NCBI RefSeq assembly: GCF_000785535.1
Contig: NZ_CP007595.1
Coordinates: 496,001 to 560,000, forward strand
Direction of reading: 5' to 3'
Source: Arthrobacter sp. PAMC 25486
GTDB lineage: Bacteria > Actinomycetota > Actinomycetes > Actinomycetales > Micrococcaceae
Length of the DNA stretch: 64,000 nucleotides
Part shown: piece after piece, positions 8,625-18,196 of the stretch
How positions within the stretch are numbered: the stretch's first letter is position 1
Layout of the letters: each line of letters opens with the position of its first letter
The notes under the pieces: model-generated
Told to the model about the DNA's origin: nothing
The model's database searches: none
What the model saw: the letters and a program-made list of their open reading frames with translations, nothing else
Translations under genes and position numbers: made by a program

Positions 8625-9659
8625 GTGTCCACATCAGTCAGCACCCAGATTCAGCTCGCCGCCCGACCCAGTGGCTGGCCCACTGCCGCCGATTTCGCCA
8701 CCGTGAAGCTGGAGCTTGGAGAGCTCGGGCCGGGACAGGTCCGGGTCGTCAACGAGTTCATGTCGGTGGACCCCTACATGCGCGGGCGAATGAGTGACGC
8801 CAAGAGCTATGCTGCGCCATTCACACTGGGTGAGACCATGACTGGCGGGGCCATTGGCCGCGTCGTTGAATCCACGAGCGAGAATATTCCCGTTGGGTCA
8901 GTGGTGCTCCACCAGTTCGGCTGGCGGGATGTTGTCCAGGAAGACGCCGCCTGCTTCAAGGTTGTTCCCGAACTGCCCGGCGTGCCGCTGTCGGTCTACT
9001 TGGGCATGCTCGGCATGACGGGATTCACCGGCTATGTGGGCTTGACCGCGATCGCCGGCATGAGGCCCGGCGACACCGTCTTCATTTCCGGCGCTGCGGG
9101 CGCCGTTGGTACCGCGGCCGGCCAGATTGCCCGCCTGCTGGGCGCCGGCCGCGTCATCGGCTCGGCCGGAAGCGAGGAGAAGGTCGCCCTGCTGACGGAG
9201 AAGTACGGCTACGACGCCGCCTTCAACTACAAGTCCGGACCTGTGCGCGAACTGCTCGCCGCCGCCGCACCTGAGGGCATCGACGTCTTCTTCGACAACG
9301 TCGGCGGGGACCACTTGGAAGCCGCGCTTGACGTGTTCAACCCCGGCGGCCGCGCTGCCCTCTGCGGTGCCATCGCCGGCTACAACGTCACAGACCGCAA
9401 GGTGGGCCCGGACAACATGGTCAACATGATTACCCGCGGACTTTCGCTCAAGGGATTCACGCTGGGCAGCTACCTTGACCTGGCCCCGGAATTCAACGGC
9501 CACATGAGCAAATGGTTCGCGGCCGGTGAGATCGCCTTCGACGAAACGGTGGTTGATGGCATCGACAACGCCGTCGACGCGTTCCTCGGCATGATGCAGG
9601 GGGCGAACACGGGCAAGATGGTGGTCCGCACCGCTGTATTGGCTGAGCTGATCGCTTAG
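8625..9659 (+). CDS. NADP-dependent MDR-family oxidoreductase (CurA / prostaglandin-reductase type)
   Basis: The GTG at 8625 (VSTSVSTQIQLAARPSGWP) follows a GGGAAG site and matches where homologues begin; an upstream in-frame ATG at 8565 would add an unlikely tail. The 344-residue protein has FMSVDPYMRGRM, the NADP-binding VFISGAAGAVGTAAGQIA and FFDNVGGDHLEAAL, all signatures of zinc-free medium-chain reductases that reduce the C=C bond of enones. It is the probable target of the divergent TetR regulator, suggesting induction by reactive carbonyl compounds. Confidence 0.9.
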   Translation: MSTSVSTQIQLAARPSGWPTAADFATVKLELGELGPGQVRVVNEFMSVDPYMRGRMSDAKSYAAPFTLGETMTGGAIGRVVESTSENIPVGSVVLHQFGWRDVVQEDAACFKVVPELPGVPLSVYLGMLGMTGFTGYVGLTAIAGMRPGDTVFISGAAGAVGTAAGQIARLLGAGRVIGSAGSEEKVALLTEKYGYDAAFNYKSGPVRELLAAAAPEGIDVFFDNVGGDHLEAALDVFNPGGRAALCGAIAGYNVTDRKVGPDNMVNMITRGLSLKGFTLGSYLDLAPEFNGHMSKWFAAGEIAFDETVVDGIDNAVDAFLGMMQGANTGKMVVRTAVLAELIA

Positions 9660-9996
9660 CCCAACCCGCCGCAACCTGGCAGGCCTGGTCCCGGGACATT
9701 CCCGGGGCCGGGCCTGTGGTGCGCTGCCCCAAGTTCCCTAGCACGTAAACGCACCAAAGGGGTCCGCCGGCCAAAGTCTGCCACAATCCACGACACAAAC
9801 CCCCCTATAAACGCGTCCCCGCTTAAGTCCCGCACCCACCCGGCACACCCCCGAAAACCCGCGTAAATTCGCGAGTTATGCGCCACCGAAACGCCATGCT
9901 ACTGTAACAATATTCCACGGACCTCCCGGCGTAGTCTCTTGCCGGTTGCAGATAACGGGTGGAGACTTAGATCCGTTAGCTCCTGAGGAGGAATAT
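9660..9996. other. urease-operon leader, no gene
   Basis: These 337 bases hold no convincing coding frame. The last 100 bases are AT-richer than their surroundings and end in the strong ribosome site TGAGGAGGAA of ureA. A short self-complementary stretch (CGCG-TAAATT-CGCG near 9862) is present. The urease promoter must lie here, but I cannot assign a specific -35/-10 or regulator site. Confidence 0.5.
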
Positions 9997-10299
9997 ATGC
10001 ATTTGACGCCCCGTGAGCAGGAAAAGCTCATGATAGTTGTCGCCGCCGATTTGGCCCGCCGCAGGCAAAAAAGGAACTTGAAACTCAACCACCCCGAAGC
10101 GGTCGCGATCCTCACCTATGAGTTGATCGAGGGGGCACGCGACGGCCGCACAGTTGCTGACCTGATGAGCTGGGGGAGCACCATCCTTTCCCGCTCGGAT
10201 GTCATGGAAGGGGTGCCGGAGATGATCAAGGATGTTCAGGTCGAGGCAACTTTCCCCGACGGCACCAAGCTAGTCACAGTGCACAATCCCATTCGCTGA
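9997..10299 (+). CDS. ureA: urease gamma subunit
   Basis: The 100-residue product ([20 protein letters not shown]) is the canonical length and sequence of UreA, with [21 protein letters not shown] and [14 protein letters not shown] at the end. The ATG at 9997 lies four bases after a strong GAGGAGGAA site. It opens the operon ureABCEFGD-nicO. UreA packs with UreB around UreC in the cytoplasmic urease trimer and carries no catalytic residues. Confidence 0.97.
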   Translation: MHLTPREQEKLMIVVAADLARRRQKRNLKLNHPEAVAILTYELIEGARDGRTVADLMSWGSTILSRSDVMEGVPEMIKDVQVEATFPDGTKLVTVHNPIR

Positions 10300-10331
10300 C
10301 ACCAGCCTTACGCGCCAAAGGAAGCCCACCC

Positions 10332-10697
10332 ATGAAACCAGGGGAATACATTCTGCGTGATGAGCCGGTGCTCTGCAATGCCGGTTCCGAAGCCATTCAA
10401 CTCTCCGTCGTCAATCGCGGGGACCGCCCCGTCCAGGTCGGCTCCCACTACCATTTTGCCGAAGTTAACGACGCCCTGGAATTCGACCGCGACGCCGCAT
10501 ACGGCCGCCGCCTCGACATTCCCGCGGGCACCGCCGTCCGCTTCGAACCCGGTGATCCCAAGACCGTGAACCTCATCGAACTCTCCGGCACCCGTCATGT
10601 GTACGGCTTCCGTGACCAAGTCAATGGGAAGCTCGACGGCGCAGACGCCCACCCAGGTGCCGGGCAAAACGCAACCACCGAAAAGGACGGACAATGA
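10332..10697 (+). CDS. ureB: urease beta subunit
   Basis: The 121-residue protein shows UreB hallmarks: [37 protein letters not shown], and [16 protein letters not shown]. It lies 32 bases after ureA and overlaps ureC by four bases (ATGA), implying coupled translation. The C-terminal 20 residues (about 102-121) are a polar tail not needed in the core fold. Confidence 0.97.
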   Translation: MKPGEYILRDEPVLCNAGSEAIQLSVVNRGDRPVQVGSHYHFAEVNDALEFDRDAAYGRRLDIPAGTAVRFEPGDPKTVNLIELSGTRHVYGFRDQVNGKLDGADAHPGAGQNATTEKDGQ

Positions 10698-12406
10698 GCT
10701 TTGAACTGAGCCGCAAGCAGTATTCCGACCTGTACGGTCCCACCACGGGTGACGCCGTCAGACTGGCAGACACCGAACTCTTCCTCGAAATCGAACACGA
10801 CCACACCAAATATGGGGAGGAAGTTGTCTACGGCGGGGGCAAGGTCATCCGCGACGGCATGGGCCAAAACGGCCAGCGCACCAGGGACGAAGACATCCCG
10901 GACACCGTCATCACGAACATCATCGTGCTGGACTACACCGGCATCTACAAGGCGGACGTCGCCCTGCGCGACGGGCACATCTTCAAGATCGGCAAGGCCG
11001 GCAACCCTGACATCTCCGACGGCGTGAACATCACCATCGGCGTCGCCACCGACGTCATTGCCGGTGAAGGCAAAATCATGACCGCCGGCGGCATCGACAC
11101 CCACGTGCACTTTGTCAGCCCCGACCAGGTCCCCGTCGCCCTGGCATCCGGCGTCACCACACTGATCGGTGGCGGCACCGGCCCGTCAGACGCGAGCAAG
11201 GCAACCACCGTCAGTCCCGGAGCCTGGCACATTTCCAAGATGCTGCAGGCCGTGGACAACCTCCCCATCAACGTCGGCCTGCTCGGCAAAGGCCACGCCA
11301 GTGCCCGTGAACCCCTCGCCGAGCAGGTCCGCGCCGGCGCGATCGGATTGAAGGTCCATGAGGACTGGGGCGCAACCTACTCATCCATCGACATGTCCTT
11401 GAAAATCGCCGATGAATTCGACGTCCAGGTCGCCATCCACTCCGACACGCTCAACGAGTTCGGCTTCGTGGAGGACACCATCAAGGCCATCGACGGCCGC
11501 GTCATCCACACCTTCCACACCGAAGGCGCCGGCGGCGGCCACGCCCCGGACATCATCAAGATCGCCGCCCTGCCCAACGTGCTGCCGGCGTCGACCAACC
11601 CCACCCTGCCCTTCACCGTCAACACCATCGATGAGCACCTGGACATGCTCATGGTCTGCCACCACCTCAGCGCGGACATCCCCGAGGACGTGGCGTTCGC
11701 CGACTCCCGCATCCGCAAAGAAACCATCGCCGCCGAGGACGTCCTGCACGACCTGGGCATCTTTTCCATCACCTCCTCCGACTCCCAGGCGATGGGCCGC
11801 GTCGGCGAGGTGGTCCTGCGCACCTGGCAGGTCGCAGACGCCATGAAGCGCCAGCGGGGGAAGTACGACGACGACCCCGAGTTGGGCGACAATGCGCGGC
11901 TGAAGCGTTTTGTTGCGAAATACACGATCAACCCGGCGATTGCCCACGGCATCGGTGACTACGTTGGCAGTGTTGAGGAAGGCAAGTTTGCCGACCTGGT
12001 GCTTTGGGAGCCGGCGTTCTTCGGTGTGAAGCCGGAGATGGTGATCAAGGGCGGCCAGATGGTGATGTCCATCATGGGAGATCCCAACGGCTCCATTCCC
12101 ACACCGCAGCCGCGCACGTTCCGTCACAACTTTGGCTCGCTGGGCCGGGCGGTGCATTCCTCCTCCATCACGTTCCTGTCCCAGGCCGCCATCGATGCGG
12201 GGGTTCCTGCCGAGCTGGGCCTGGCACACGAGGTGCGTCCCTGCCACGGCATCCGCAACCTGACCAAGGCCGACATGAAGCACAATGGCGAAACACCCGA
12301 CATCCAGGTGGACCCGGAAACCTACGAGGTTCGTGTTGACGGCGAGGTTGTCACGGCCGAACCTTCCAGCGTGCTGCCCATGGCGCAACGCTACTTCCTG
12401 TTCTAA
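10694..12406 (+). CDS. ureC: urease alpha (catalytic) subunit
   Basis: The 570-residue protein contains the complete active site: HVHFVSPDQ (metal-binding His pair), [16 protein letters not shown] with the carbamylated Lys at about residue 220, [16 protein letters not shown], the mobile-flap Cys in MVCHHL (about residue 322), and [15 protein letters not shown] with the Asp ligand. It hydrolyses urea to ammonia and carbamate at a di-nickel centre. Every key residue is present, so the enzyme should be active once UreDEFG load nickel. Confidence 0.98.
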   Translation: MSFELSRKQYSDLYGPTTGDAVRLADTELFLEIEHDHTKYGEEVVYGGGKVIRDGMGQNGQRTRDEDIPDTVITNIIVLDYTGIYKADVALRDGHIFKIGKAGNPDISDGVNITIGVATDVIAGEGKIMTAGGIDTHVHFVSPDQVPVALASGVTTLIGGGTGPSDASKATTVSPGAWHISKMLQAVDNLPINVGLLGKGHASAREPLAEQVRAGAIGLKVHEDWGATYSSIDMSLKIADEFDVQVAIHSDTLNEFGFVEDTIKAIDGRVIHTFHTEGAGGGHAPDIIKIAALPNVLPASTNPTLPFTVNTIDEHLDMLMVCHHLSADIPEDVAFADSRIRKETIAAEDVLHDLGIFSITSSDSQAMGRVGEVVLRTWQVADAMKRQRGKYDDDPELGDNARLKRFVAKYTINPAIAHGIGDYVGSVEEGKFADLVLWEPAFFGVKPEMVIKGGQMVMSIMGDPNGSIPTPQPRTFRHNFGSLGRAVHSSSITFLSQAAIDAGVPAELGLAHEVRPCHGIRNLTKADMKHNGETPDIQVDPETYEVRVDGEVVTAEPSSVLPMAQRYFLF

Positions 12407-12417
12407 AAGGAGAACCA

Positions 12418-12912
12418 TTGATTATTGAAGCCATCCTTGGCAATAAGTTTGACCCGGCGACAGCAAGCTTTGACCCGGCGGCACTTGACGGTCTGCATGA
12501 GGAACGCGTCGTGCTGCCCTTGGCCCTGCTGGTCAAGCGCATCCTGCGCGTCACCACCGACCATGGCCGAGAGCTGGGCATCCGTCTGGCCGGAGACGCC
12601 GTGGCCGACCTCCGTGACGGCGATGTCCTCCATCTTGATGACAAGGACGCCATCGTGATCTCCGTCGAGCACAGCGACGTCCTGGTGATCGCCCCGGAGT
12701 CCGTCAGGGAGATGGGCGTCGTGGCTCACAACCTCGGCAACCGGCACATGCAAGCCCAGTTCTTCGGCGAGGACAGCGAGTACCAGGCCCAGGTCATGGT
12801 GCTCGCCTACGACCACACGGTGGAGGACTACCTCAAGCACGTGGGTGTGCCGTACTCACGGCAGGAACGCGTCATGCCCGTGCCGTTCCGCCACGCAGAA
12901 CACACGCACTAA
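12418..12912 (+). CDS. ureE: urease accessory protein UreE (nickel metallochaperone)
   Basis: The reading frame starts at TTG 12418 (MIIEAILGNKFD) directly after AAAAGGAGAA, only 11 bases past ureC; no ATG or GTG gives a better start. It has the UreE N-domain RVVLPLALLVKRILRVTTDHGRELGIRL and the C-domain HNLGNRHMQAQFF with the nickel-binding His, ending in a short His tail (HAEHTH). The protein delivers Ni to the urease activation complex. Confidence 0.95.
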   Translation: MIIEAILGNKFDPATASFDPAALDGLHEERVVLPLALLVKRILRVTTDHGRELGIRLAGDAVADLRDGDVLHLDDKDAIVISVEHSDVLVIAPESVREMGVVAHNLGNRHMQAQFFGEDSEYQAQVMVLAYDHTVEDYLKHVGVPYSRQERVMPVPFRHAEHTH

Positions 12913-12913
12913 G

Positions 12914-13600
12914 ATGACGGCCGCTCCGAGTTACCTGTTGCCGCTGCTGCAGCTGAGCGATTCGGCGCTGCCCACCGGCGCGTTCAGCCACTCACTCGGC
13001 ATGGAAACACACCTCGAGCGGGGCATTGTTCATGATGAGCAAAGCTTCGCGAACTGGCTGACCCAGTTCATCCGCATCCAGCTCGTCCACTCGGACGGGC
13101 TCGCGATCCGCCTCGCCTACGAGGCGGACACCCCGGCCGAACTGTTCCGCGTGGACAGGGAACTGCACGCAGCAGCCCTGCCCCGGGAGATCCGGGAGGC
13201 CGGGGTGAAGATGGGTGCGCGCATGCTCGACATCGCCGGCTCTGTCTTCCCCTGCGCGGAACTTGAGGACTATGCGACGGCGGTCGGCTCGGGGGAGTGC
13301 GCCGGCCACCCGGCCCTGGCCTTCGCCATCGCGGGCAAGAACCTGGGCGTGCCGCTGGAGGAACTGCTGAGCACGTACCTGTTTTCCACCGTCACCTCGC
13401 TGACGCAGAACGCGATCCGCGGCATTCCGCTCGGCCAAAATGCCGGCCAACGCGTCCTTGCCGCCGCACACCGGGAGGTGCGTGACGGCGTCGCACTTGT
13501 CCTGACGCTGGGACGCGAGGACTTCGGTGTTACGGCACCGGGCCTGGAAATCGCGCAAATGCAACACGAACGCCAACGCGCCCGCATGTTCATGTCATGA
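12914..13600 (+). CDS. ureF: urease accessory protein UreF
   Basis: The start is ATG 12914, one base past the ureE stop; a longer open frame begins earlier but overlaps ureE. The 228 residues show LLQLSDSALPTGAFSHSLGMET, the signature of UreF, an all-helical protein that bridges UreD and UreG and acts as the GTPase gate during active-site assembly. The close spacing to ureE suggests coupled translation. Confidence 0.95.
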   Translation: MTAAPSYLLPLLQLSDSALPTGAFSHSLGMETHLERGIVHDEQSFANWLTQFIRIQLVHSDGLAIRLAYEADTPAELFRVDRELHAAALPREIREAGVKMGARMLDIAGSVFPCAELEDYATAVGSGECAGHPALAFAIAGKNLGVPLEELLSTYLFSTVTSLTQNAIRGIPLGQNAGQRVLAAAHREVRDGVALVLTLGREDFGVTAPGLEIAQMQHERQRARMFMS

Positions 13601-13726
13601 CAAAGCCTCGATGGCGGACACCCACCTCCCGACGCGGCAGCACCTTCAGGGGTCTTTTGGGGAACGCGGCAGCATCGTCTGGGCAGCAAGACCACAGATC
13701 AAGAACTTAGACAGAAGGAGAAGCAC

Positions 13727-14341
13727 ATGAAACCGATCAAGATTGGCATTGGCGGCCCGGTTGGCGCCGGCAAGACTCAGCTCGTGGAGCGCCTCACGCG
13801 TGCCCTGGACGGACAGGTGTCGAGCGCCGCGATAACGAACGACATTTACACGATCGAGGACGCGAAGATCCTCGCCGCGAACGGCGTCCTGCCGCTGGAT
13901 CGGATCATCGGCATTGAGACCGGCGGCTGCCCGCACACCGCAATCCGCGAGGACACGTCCATGAACTCGGCCGCGGTGGCGGAATTGGAAGCGCGGCACC
14001 CTGACCTGCAGGTCATTTTCATCGAGTCGGGCGGCGACAACCTTTCGGCCACGTTCAGCCCGGAATTGGTGGATTTCTCGATCTATATCATCGATGTGGC
14101 GCAGGGTGAGAAGATCCCGCGGAAGGCTGGGCAGGGCATGATCAAGTCGGATCTGTTCGTCATCAACAAGATCGATCTGGCCCCGTACGTGGGTGCGGAT
14201 TTGTCCGTGATGGAGGCCGACACCCTCGAATTCCGTGGCCACAAGCCGTACTGCTTCACGAACCTGAAGACCGACGACGGCTTGGAACACGTCATCAACT
14301 GGCTCAAGCGCGACGTGCTCATGCTTGACCTGGCGAACTAG
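13727..14341 (+). CDS. ureG: urease accessory GTPase UreG
   Basis: The 204-residue product has the P-loop [16 protein letters not shown], the conserved nickel-site CPH ([13 protein letters not shown]), and the G-motifs [10 protein letters not shown] and [12 protein letters not shown]. UreG hydrolyses GTP to drive nickel insertion into UreC. It starts at ATG 13727 behind AGAAGGAGAA. A 126-base gap separates it from ureF, the largest in the operon. Confidence 0.97.
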   Translation: MKPIKIGIGGPVGAGKTQLVERLTRALDGQVSSAAITNDIYTIEDAKILAANGVLPLDRIIGIETGGCPHTAIREDTSMNSAAVAELEARHPDLQVIFIESGGDNLSATFSPELVDFSIYIIDVAQGEKIPRKAGQGMIKSDLFVINKIDLAPYVGADLSVMEADTLEFRGHKPYCFTNLKTDDGLEHVINWLKRDVLMLDLAN

Positions 14342-14349
14342 GACTTCCG

Positions 14350-15222
14350 TTGGTCGAGCTCGTCGAAACCCGCACCGTCGGCCGCCTCGGAACGCATGGC
14401 CAGTGGGCTGGCACGCTTTCACTCGACATCGACCGACGCGACGGCAGGTCCATCGCGGTGAAGCAGTTCCATGATGGTGCCCTGCGGATCCTGCGTCCGC
14501 ACTACCTGGATGAGTCGGGGCAGGTTTGCTATGTGATCATCAACCCGGGCGGCGCGTATCTCGGTGGGGACAAGTATCTGATCGAGGTTTCGGTGGCCGA
14601 CGGGGCTGACCTGCTGTTGACGACGCAGTCGGCCACGAAGGTCTACCGGACGCCGAACGACCGGGCCGAGCAGCACATCGACGTCCATCTCGGCGCCGGC
14701 GCGCGTTTGGAACTGCTGCCGGATCCGTTGATCGCCTACCGGGAGGCCAGTTACGGTCAGGTGACAACGGTGGACATGGATCCGTCGGCGTCGCTGGTCA
14801 TGGCCGAGGTGGTCACGCCCGGTTGGTCCCCTGACGGTGAGCTGTTCCGGTACGACGAGATCCGCATGCGCAATGAAATTTCCATCGGCGGCAGGCTGAC
14901 GGTCTTGGACAATCTGTTGATCCGTCCGGGAACCGGATCGCCCGTGGACAGCAGCGCCTTCATGGCCGAATATACGCATTTGGGCTCGCTACTGGTGATG
15001 GATGCCCGGGTTGATGGCGCACTCGTGGATGAACTCCACGCTTTGCTGGCACCCAAGAACGACGGCGGGCAGCTGGGGATCACGCTGTTGGACGGACCCG
15101 GCTTTGCCGTCCGGGCACTGTCCCACTCGACAGAGTCATTGAATGAATTGCTGGCCGCCGCCGTGGACCTGCTCCGCGCGCGGTGGTACGGCCAAGAACC
15201 ACTGAACTTGAGGAAATACTAA
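14350..15222 (+). CDS. ureD: urease accessory protein UreD (UreH)
   Basis: The protein (about 290 residues) contains LRPHYLDESG, YVIINPGGAYLGGD, LLTTQSATKVYR and RWYGQEPLNLRKY, all typical of UreD, the scaffold that binds apo-urease with UreF and UreG. The only frame-compatible start near ureG is TTG 14350. Its first residues (VELVETR) come from a GC-rich repeat-like sequence common in Micrococcales intergenic DNA, so the true N-terminus may lie a little downstream. The stop overlaps the next start by one base. Confidence 0.92.
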   Translation: MVELVETRTVGRLGTHGQWAGTLSLDIDRRDGRSIAVKQFHDGALRILRPHYLDESGQVCYVIINPGGAYLGGDKYLIEVSVADGADLLLTTQSATKVYRTPNDRAEQHIDVHLGAGARLELLPDPLIAYREASYGQVTTVDMDPSASLVMAEVVTPGWSPDGELFRYDEIRMRNEISIGGRLTVLDNLLIRPGTGSPVDSSAFMAEYTHLGSLLVMDARVDGALVDELHALLAPKNDGGQLGITLLDGPGFAVRALSHSTESLNELLAAAVDLLRARWYGQEPLNLRKY

Positions 15223-16280
15223 TGTCGGCCATTGCCCGCTTGGGATATCTGGAACGTGAAAAGCTTCCGGTGGCCCAACGGATGGGCGCCACGTTCCTGG
15301 CGGTGGCCCTGCTGCACCTCATTGTGGTGGGCCTGATGGTGTTCTCGCTGATGCGCGATGTGCACCCCTTGGCCATCGGCCTGGTCATCACCGCTTATCT
15401 GGCGGGAGTGAAGCACAGCTACGACTGGGACCACATCGCGGCGATTGACAACTCCAGCCGCAAGTTCGCTGCCCAGGGCCGGGGACCGGTGAGTGTTGGC
15501 TTTGCGTTCAGCATGGGGCACAGCTCGGTGGTTCTGCTTGCAGGCATCCTGGTGGTCAGCGGTGCCGGCATCATGGGTGCCGTGCTCAATGAGGGTTCGG
15601 CAGCCAACACGGCGTTGGCACTGTTCGGCGCAAGCATCTCAGCGTTGTTCCTGCTGGCGATCGGCCTGTTCAACGGCTCCGCCTTCCTGAAGGCCAACGT
15701 CTTGTTTCGGCGGGTGCGCCGGGGAGGGACCGTCCGGGATGACGAGCTGGCACCCACCGGCATGGTCGCCCGGCTCATGGACAAGCCGCTGTCCAAGGTC
15801 AAGCGCCCCCGAGACATTTACGTGCTGGGGTTCCTGTTCGGTCTGGGCTTTGACACGGCATCCACCATCGCGTTCCTGCTGCTGACGGCATCCGCCGCGC
15901 TGGCCGGAATTTCCCTTGCCGCCTTGATGGCCCTGCCGCTGGCGTTCACGGCCGCAATGACCCTGTGCGACACGGCGAACGGCATGGCCATGATGAAGAT
16001 GTATCGCTCCGCCGTCATGAACCCGGCCCGCCGGATCGGTTTCAACATGGTCATCACCGGCCTGTCTGCAACGTCCGCATTGTTCATCTCCGCGCTGACC
16101 ATCGCCGCGATCATGCACGATGTCCTCGGACTGACCGATCCGGTCACCACCTGGCTGGCCAACCTGGACCTCGGCCATGCCGGGCTGCTCCTGGTGGGGC
16201 TGTTCCTGGCGGTGTGGGGGATTGCGGCTCTCGGTTGGCGCAAATCCAAGCACGACGGCGTTGCTCGCCCGGCTGTCTAG
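15222..16280 (+). CDS. nickel permease of the NicO/HoxN family
   Basis: The start ATG 15222 overlaps the ureD stop (TAATG). The 352-residue protein has about eight membrane helices and the signature HSYDWDHIAAIDN, i.e. the H-x4-D-H motif in helix II that is essential for Ni/Co transport, plus LGFDTASTIA and CDTANGMAM. Placement at the end of the urease operon argues that it imports the nickel needed by UreC; cobalt transport is possible from the family. Confidence 0.93.
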   Translation: MSAIARLGYLEREKLPVAQRMGATFLAVALLHLIVVGLMVFSLMRDVHPLAIGLVITAYLAGVKHSYDWDHIAAIDNSSRKFAAQGRGPVSVGFAFSMGHSSVVLLAGILVVSGAGIMGAVLNEGSAANTALALFGASISALFLLAIGLFNGSAFLKANVLFRRVRRGGTVRDDELAPTGMVARLMDKPLSKVKRPRDIYVLGFLFGLGFDTASTIAFLLLTASAALAGISLAALMALPLAFTAAMTLCDTANGMAMMKMYRSAVMNPARRIGFNMVITGLSATSALFISALTIAAIMHDVLGLTDPVTTWLANLDLGHAGLLLVGLFLAVWGIAALGWRKSKHDGVARPAV

Positions 16281-16451
16281 CTGGCCGCGTGCGCCGGCTG
16301 CTGAAGTGACGGACGATTGGCTGTGTGATGTGGCGCATAGAATCCGCCTTCTGCGCTGTGTAATCCAAATCATGGCTTTAGGATTGATGGTTGGAAAGAA
16401 ACTTGGTGGAGCATGAATTCCGCCCCGCACTTTGACGATGAGGTTAGGCCC

Positions 16452-16826
16452 ATGAAGAAATTTATTCAGTTTTCCGTCGCTGCACTCCTGGTTGCCGGTC
16501 TCGCCGCGTGTGGCACCGATGCACCTGCAACGAGTCCGAGCGAGTCGCCCAGTGTAACGGCCACAACCACACAGGAGCAGCGTGCCGTTCCCGATGTTGT
16601 TGGCATGACGTACAAGGAAGCGTACGAAACCCTGGTTAAGGATGACTTCTTCGCCCAGCTGGTCGACAAGACCGGAGCCACGTGGGTTGAGGGCAGCCCC
16701 TGGGCTGACGCCAAGGTGGCTTCGACTGATCCCGCAGCCGGCACGATGACGGACGAGTCGTACGTCAACGTGGCACTGGAGCCGACGCAGGAAGAGTACG
16801 CCGCCCAGACGAAGGCTGCTGAGTAA
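16452..16826 (+). CDS. PASTA-domain lipoprotein
   Basis: The likely start is ATG 16452 (MKKFIQFSVAALLVAG), giving 124 residues. A lipobox LVAGLAAC places the lipidated Cys at about residue 20, followed by a Thr/Ser-rich linker and one PASTA-like domain with VPDVVGMTYKEAYETL and a YVNVALEPT end. PASTA domains bind peptidoglycan fragments, so an extracytoplasmic wall-associated role fits. It stands alone and is followed by a strong hairpin terminator. Confidence 0.85.
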   Translation: MKKFIQFSVAALLVAGLAACGTDAPATSPSESPSVTATTTQEQRAVPDVVGMTYKEAYETLVKDDFFAQLVDKTGATWVEGSPWADAKVASTDPAAGTMTDESYVNVALEPTQEEYAAQTKAAE

Positions 16827-16846
16827 ACGCCGGCTGCAACATCGGA

Positions 16847-16907
16847 AACACCAGTCCTTCCAAGGGCGCGGCAGTGCAAATTGCCGCGGAGGGGTTGGTG
16901 TTTTTTG
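16847..16907 (+). terminator. intrinsic terminator after the PASTA lipoprotein
   Basis: Nested stems form here: an outer pair AACACCA / TGGTGTT and an inner GCGGCA / TGCCGC, followed at 16901-16906 by a run of six T. It lies 20 bases past the stop codon. Confidence 0.75.
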
Positions 16908-17171
16908 TGTTCAAATTCCAATTCCCGGCCAACTCTTTAGTTCTGCCCGAGTCCTGGAGCAATCACAGGATCTGGAGGCTCCGCCCGATCCCCGAAAAGC
17001 ACGCATGCCCCGTCGGTGTTGCCGTGTTTCGGGATGACGCGGCGAACTAGGCCAGGTCAAGCGGCCCGTGGATAATAGTGGCGAGCCACAGGCCCTTGCC
17101 TCGGAGACGCTCCTGGGGCGTTCTTCTATGCGGTGCAAGGGACGTTGTCAGCGCCGCTGCGAAACCCGAAT
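16908..17171. other. intergenic region, no gene seen
   Basis: No plausible reading frame with a ribosome site occurs in this stretch. It contains a long imperfect hairpin (CCCGAAA ... TTTCGGG near 16993-17037) that may be a second terminator or a small RNA element; nothing further can be supported. Confidence 0.4.
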
Positions 17172-17203
17172 TTGACCCTGCCCCCGGGGGTAACGTTTAG
17201 GTT
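17172..17203 (+). promoter_or_regulatory. MerR-type promoter with long spacer
   Basis: A -35 TTGACC at 17172-17177 is followed after 19-20 bases by TTAGGT/TAGGTT near 17197-17203. The spacer holds the symmetric CCCCCGGGGG (17181-17190). An over-long spacer with dyad symmetry is what MerR proteins untwist to activate transcription, and the next gene encodes a MerR domain, so autoregulation is likely. Confidence 0.6.
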
Positions 17204-17220
17204 GATTGCAGGAGGTAAGA

Positions 17221-18168
17221 ATGCTCATAGGTGAACTCGCCGCGAAATCAGCAACAACCATCAAGGCCGTCCGTTACTACGAACTGCTCGGCCTTGTCGT
17301 GCCCAAAAGGCAATGCAACGGTTACCGCCACTACTCGGACGACGACCTGCGCAAGGTCCAGGAAATCCGTGAACTCGCCCAGCATGGCATCAACCCGGCC
17401 AAGGCGAAGCCGTTCCTGGAATGCCTGGACGCCGGGCACCGCCACAGCGACGAGTGCCCGGCATCCCTGGCCGCCTACCGGGACAGCATCACCGAACTGG
17501 ACCACGCCATCGCATCCCTCACCTCCCGCCGACAACTGCTGGCCGAACGGCTACAGCAGGGCGCGGCCCGGACATTCATCAAGGAGTCGAACATGACTGA
17601 CTACGCAACAACCCTCCCCGACAACCTTCCCGTCCCCGAGGACGACGGCGCCGCAGCCCACCTTCCCGGCCTGACGTTGCCCTCGCTGGTCCACGAAGCA
17701 ACGGACGGCCAGCAAATGGACCTGTCCAATCTCGGCCCTGGCCGGTCCATCATCTACCTGTACCCGCTCACAGGCCTGCCCGGCACCGACCTGCCTGAAG
17801 GCTGGGACTCCATTCCCGGCGCCCGCGGTTGCAGTACCGAGGCCTGCGACTTCCGCGACCATTTCGCCCAACTCCAGGCGGCCGGCGTCGAACGCGTCCA
17901 TGGATTCTCCAGCCAGGATCCCGACTACCAGCGCGAGGTCACCACCCGCCTCCGCCTGCCCTTCACCATGCTCTCCGACACCGGATTCGAGCTTGCGAGG
18001 GCCCTGAACCTGCCCACTTTCGCCGCACCGGGCCATCCGCGCCTCTACTCACGCCTGACCCTGGTGGTCAGAGCCGGCGTCATCGAGCACGTGTTCTACC
18101 CGATCTTCCCGCCCAACACCCACGCGCAGCAGGTCCTCGCCTGGCTCGAGGCGCATCCCGTCGCGTGA
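17221..18168 (+). CDS. MerR-family regulator fused to an AhpC/TSA-type peroxiredoxin
   Basis: A single 315-residue frame starts at ATG 17221 behind CAGGAGG. Residues 1-120 are a MerR module: the wing/HTH (SATTIKAVRYYELLGLVVPK, GYRHYSDDDLRKVQEI) and a dimerising coiled-coil. From about residue 125 (MTDYATTLPDNLPVPEDDG) the protein is a peroxiredoxin with thioredoxin fold; GARGCSTEACDFRD carries Cys about 204 (peroxidatic) and 209. Elsewhere the two are normally adjacent separate genes. An internal ATG at 17593 has its own AAGGAG seven bases upstream, so free peroxiredoxin may also be made. The fusion could act as a thiol-redox sensor. No frameshift sign is visible at the junction. Confidence 0.85.
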   Translation: MLIGELAAKSATTIKAVRYYELLGLVVPKRQCNGYRHYSDDDLRKVQEIRELAQHGINPAKAKPFLECLDAGHRHSDECPASLAAYRDSITELDHAIASLTSRRQLLAERLQQGAARTFIKESNMTDYATTLPDNLPVPEDDGAAAHLPGLTLPSLVHEATDGQQMDLSNLGPGRSIIYLYPLTGLPGTDLPEGWDSIPGARGCSTEACDFRDHFAQLQAAGVERVHGFSSQDPDYQREVTTRLRLPFTMLSDTGFELARALNLPTFAAPGHPRLYSRLTLVVRAGVIEHVFYPIFPPNTHAQQVLAWLEAHPVA

Positions 18169-18196
18169 AAATGAACCAGGGTGCCTGGCCCGACGC

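Noticed and set aside
9660..9996. guanidine (ykkC-type) or other riboswitch ahead of the urease operon
   Set aside because: No paired architecture or conserved core of a known riboswitch could be recognised in the leader.
11381..12418. 345-residue minus-strand frame in ureC
   Set aside because: Mirror of the ureC reading frame; no recognisable domain.
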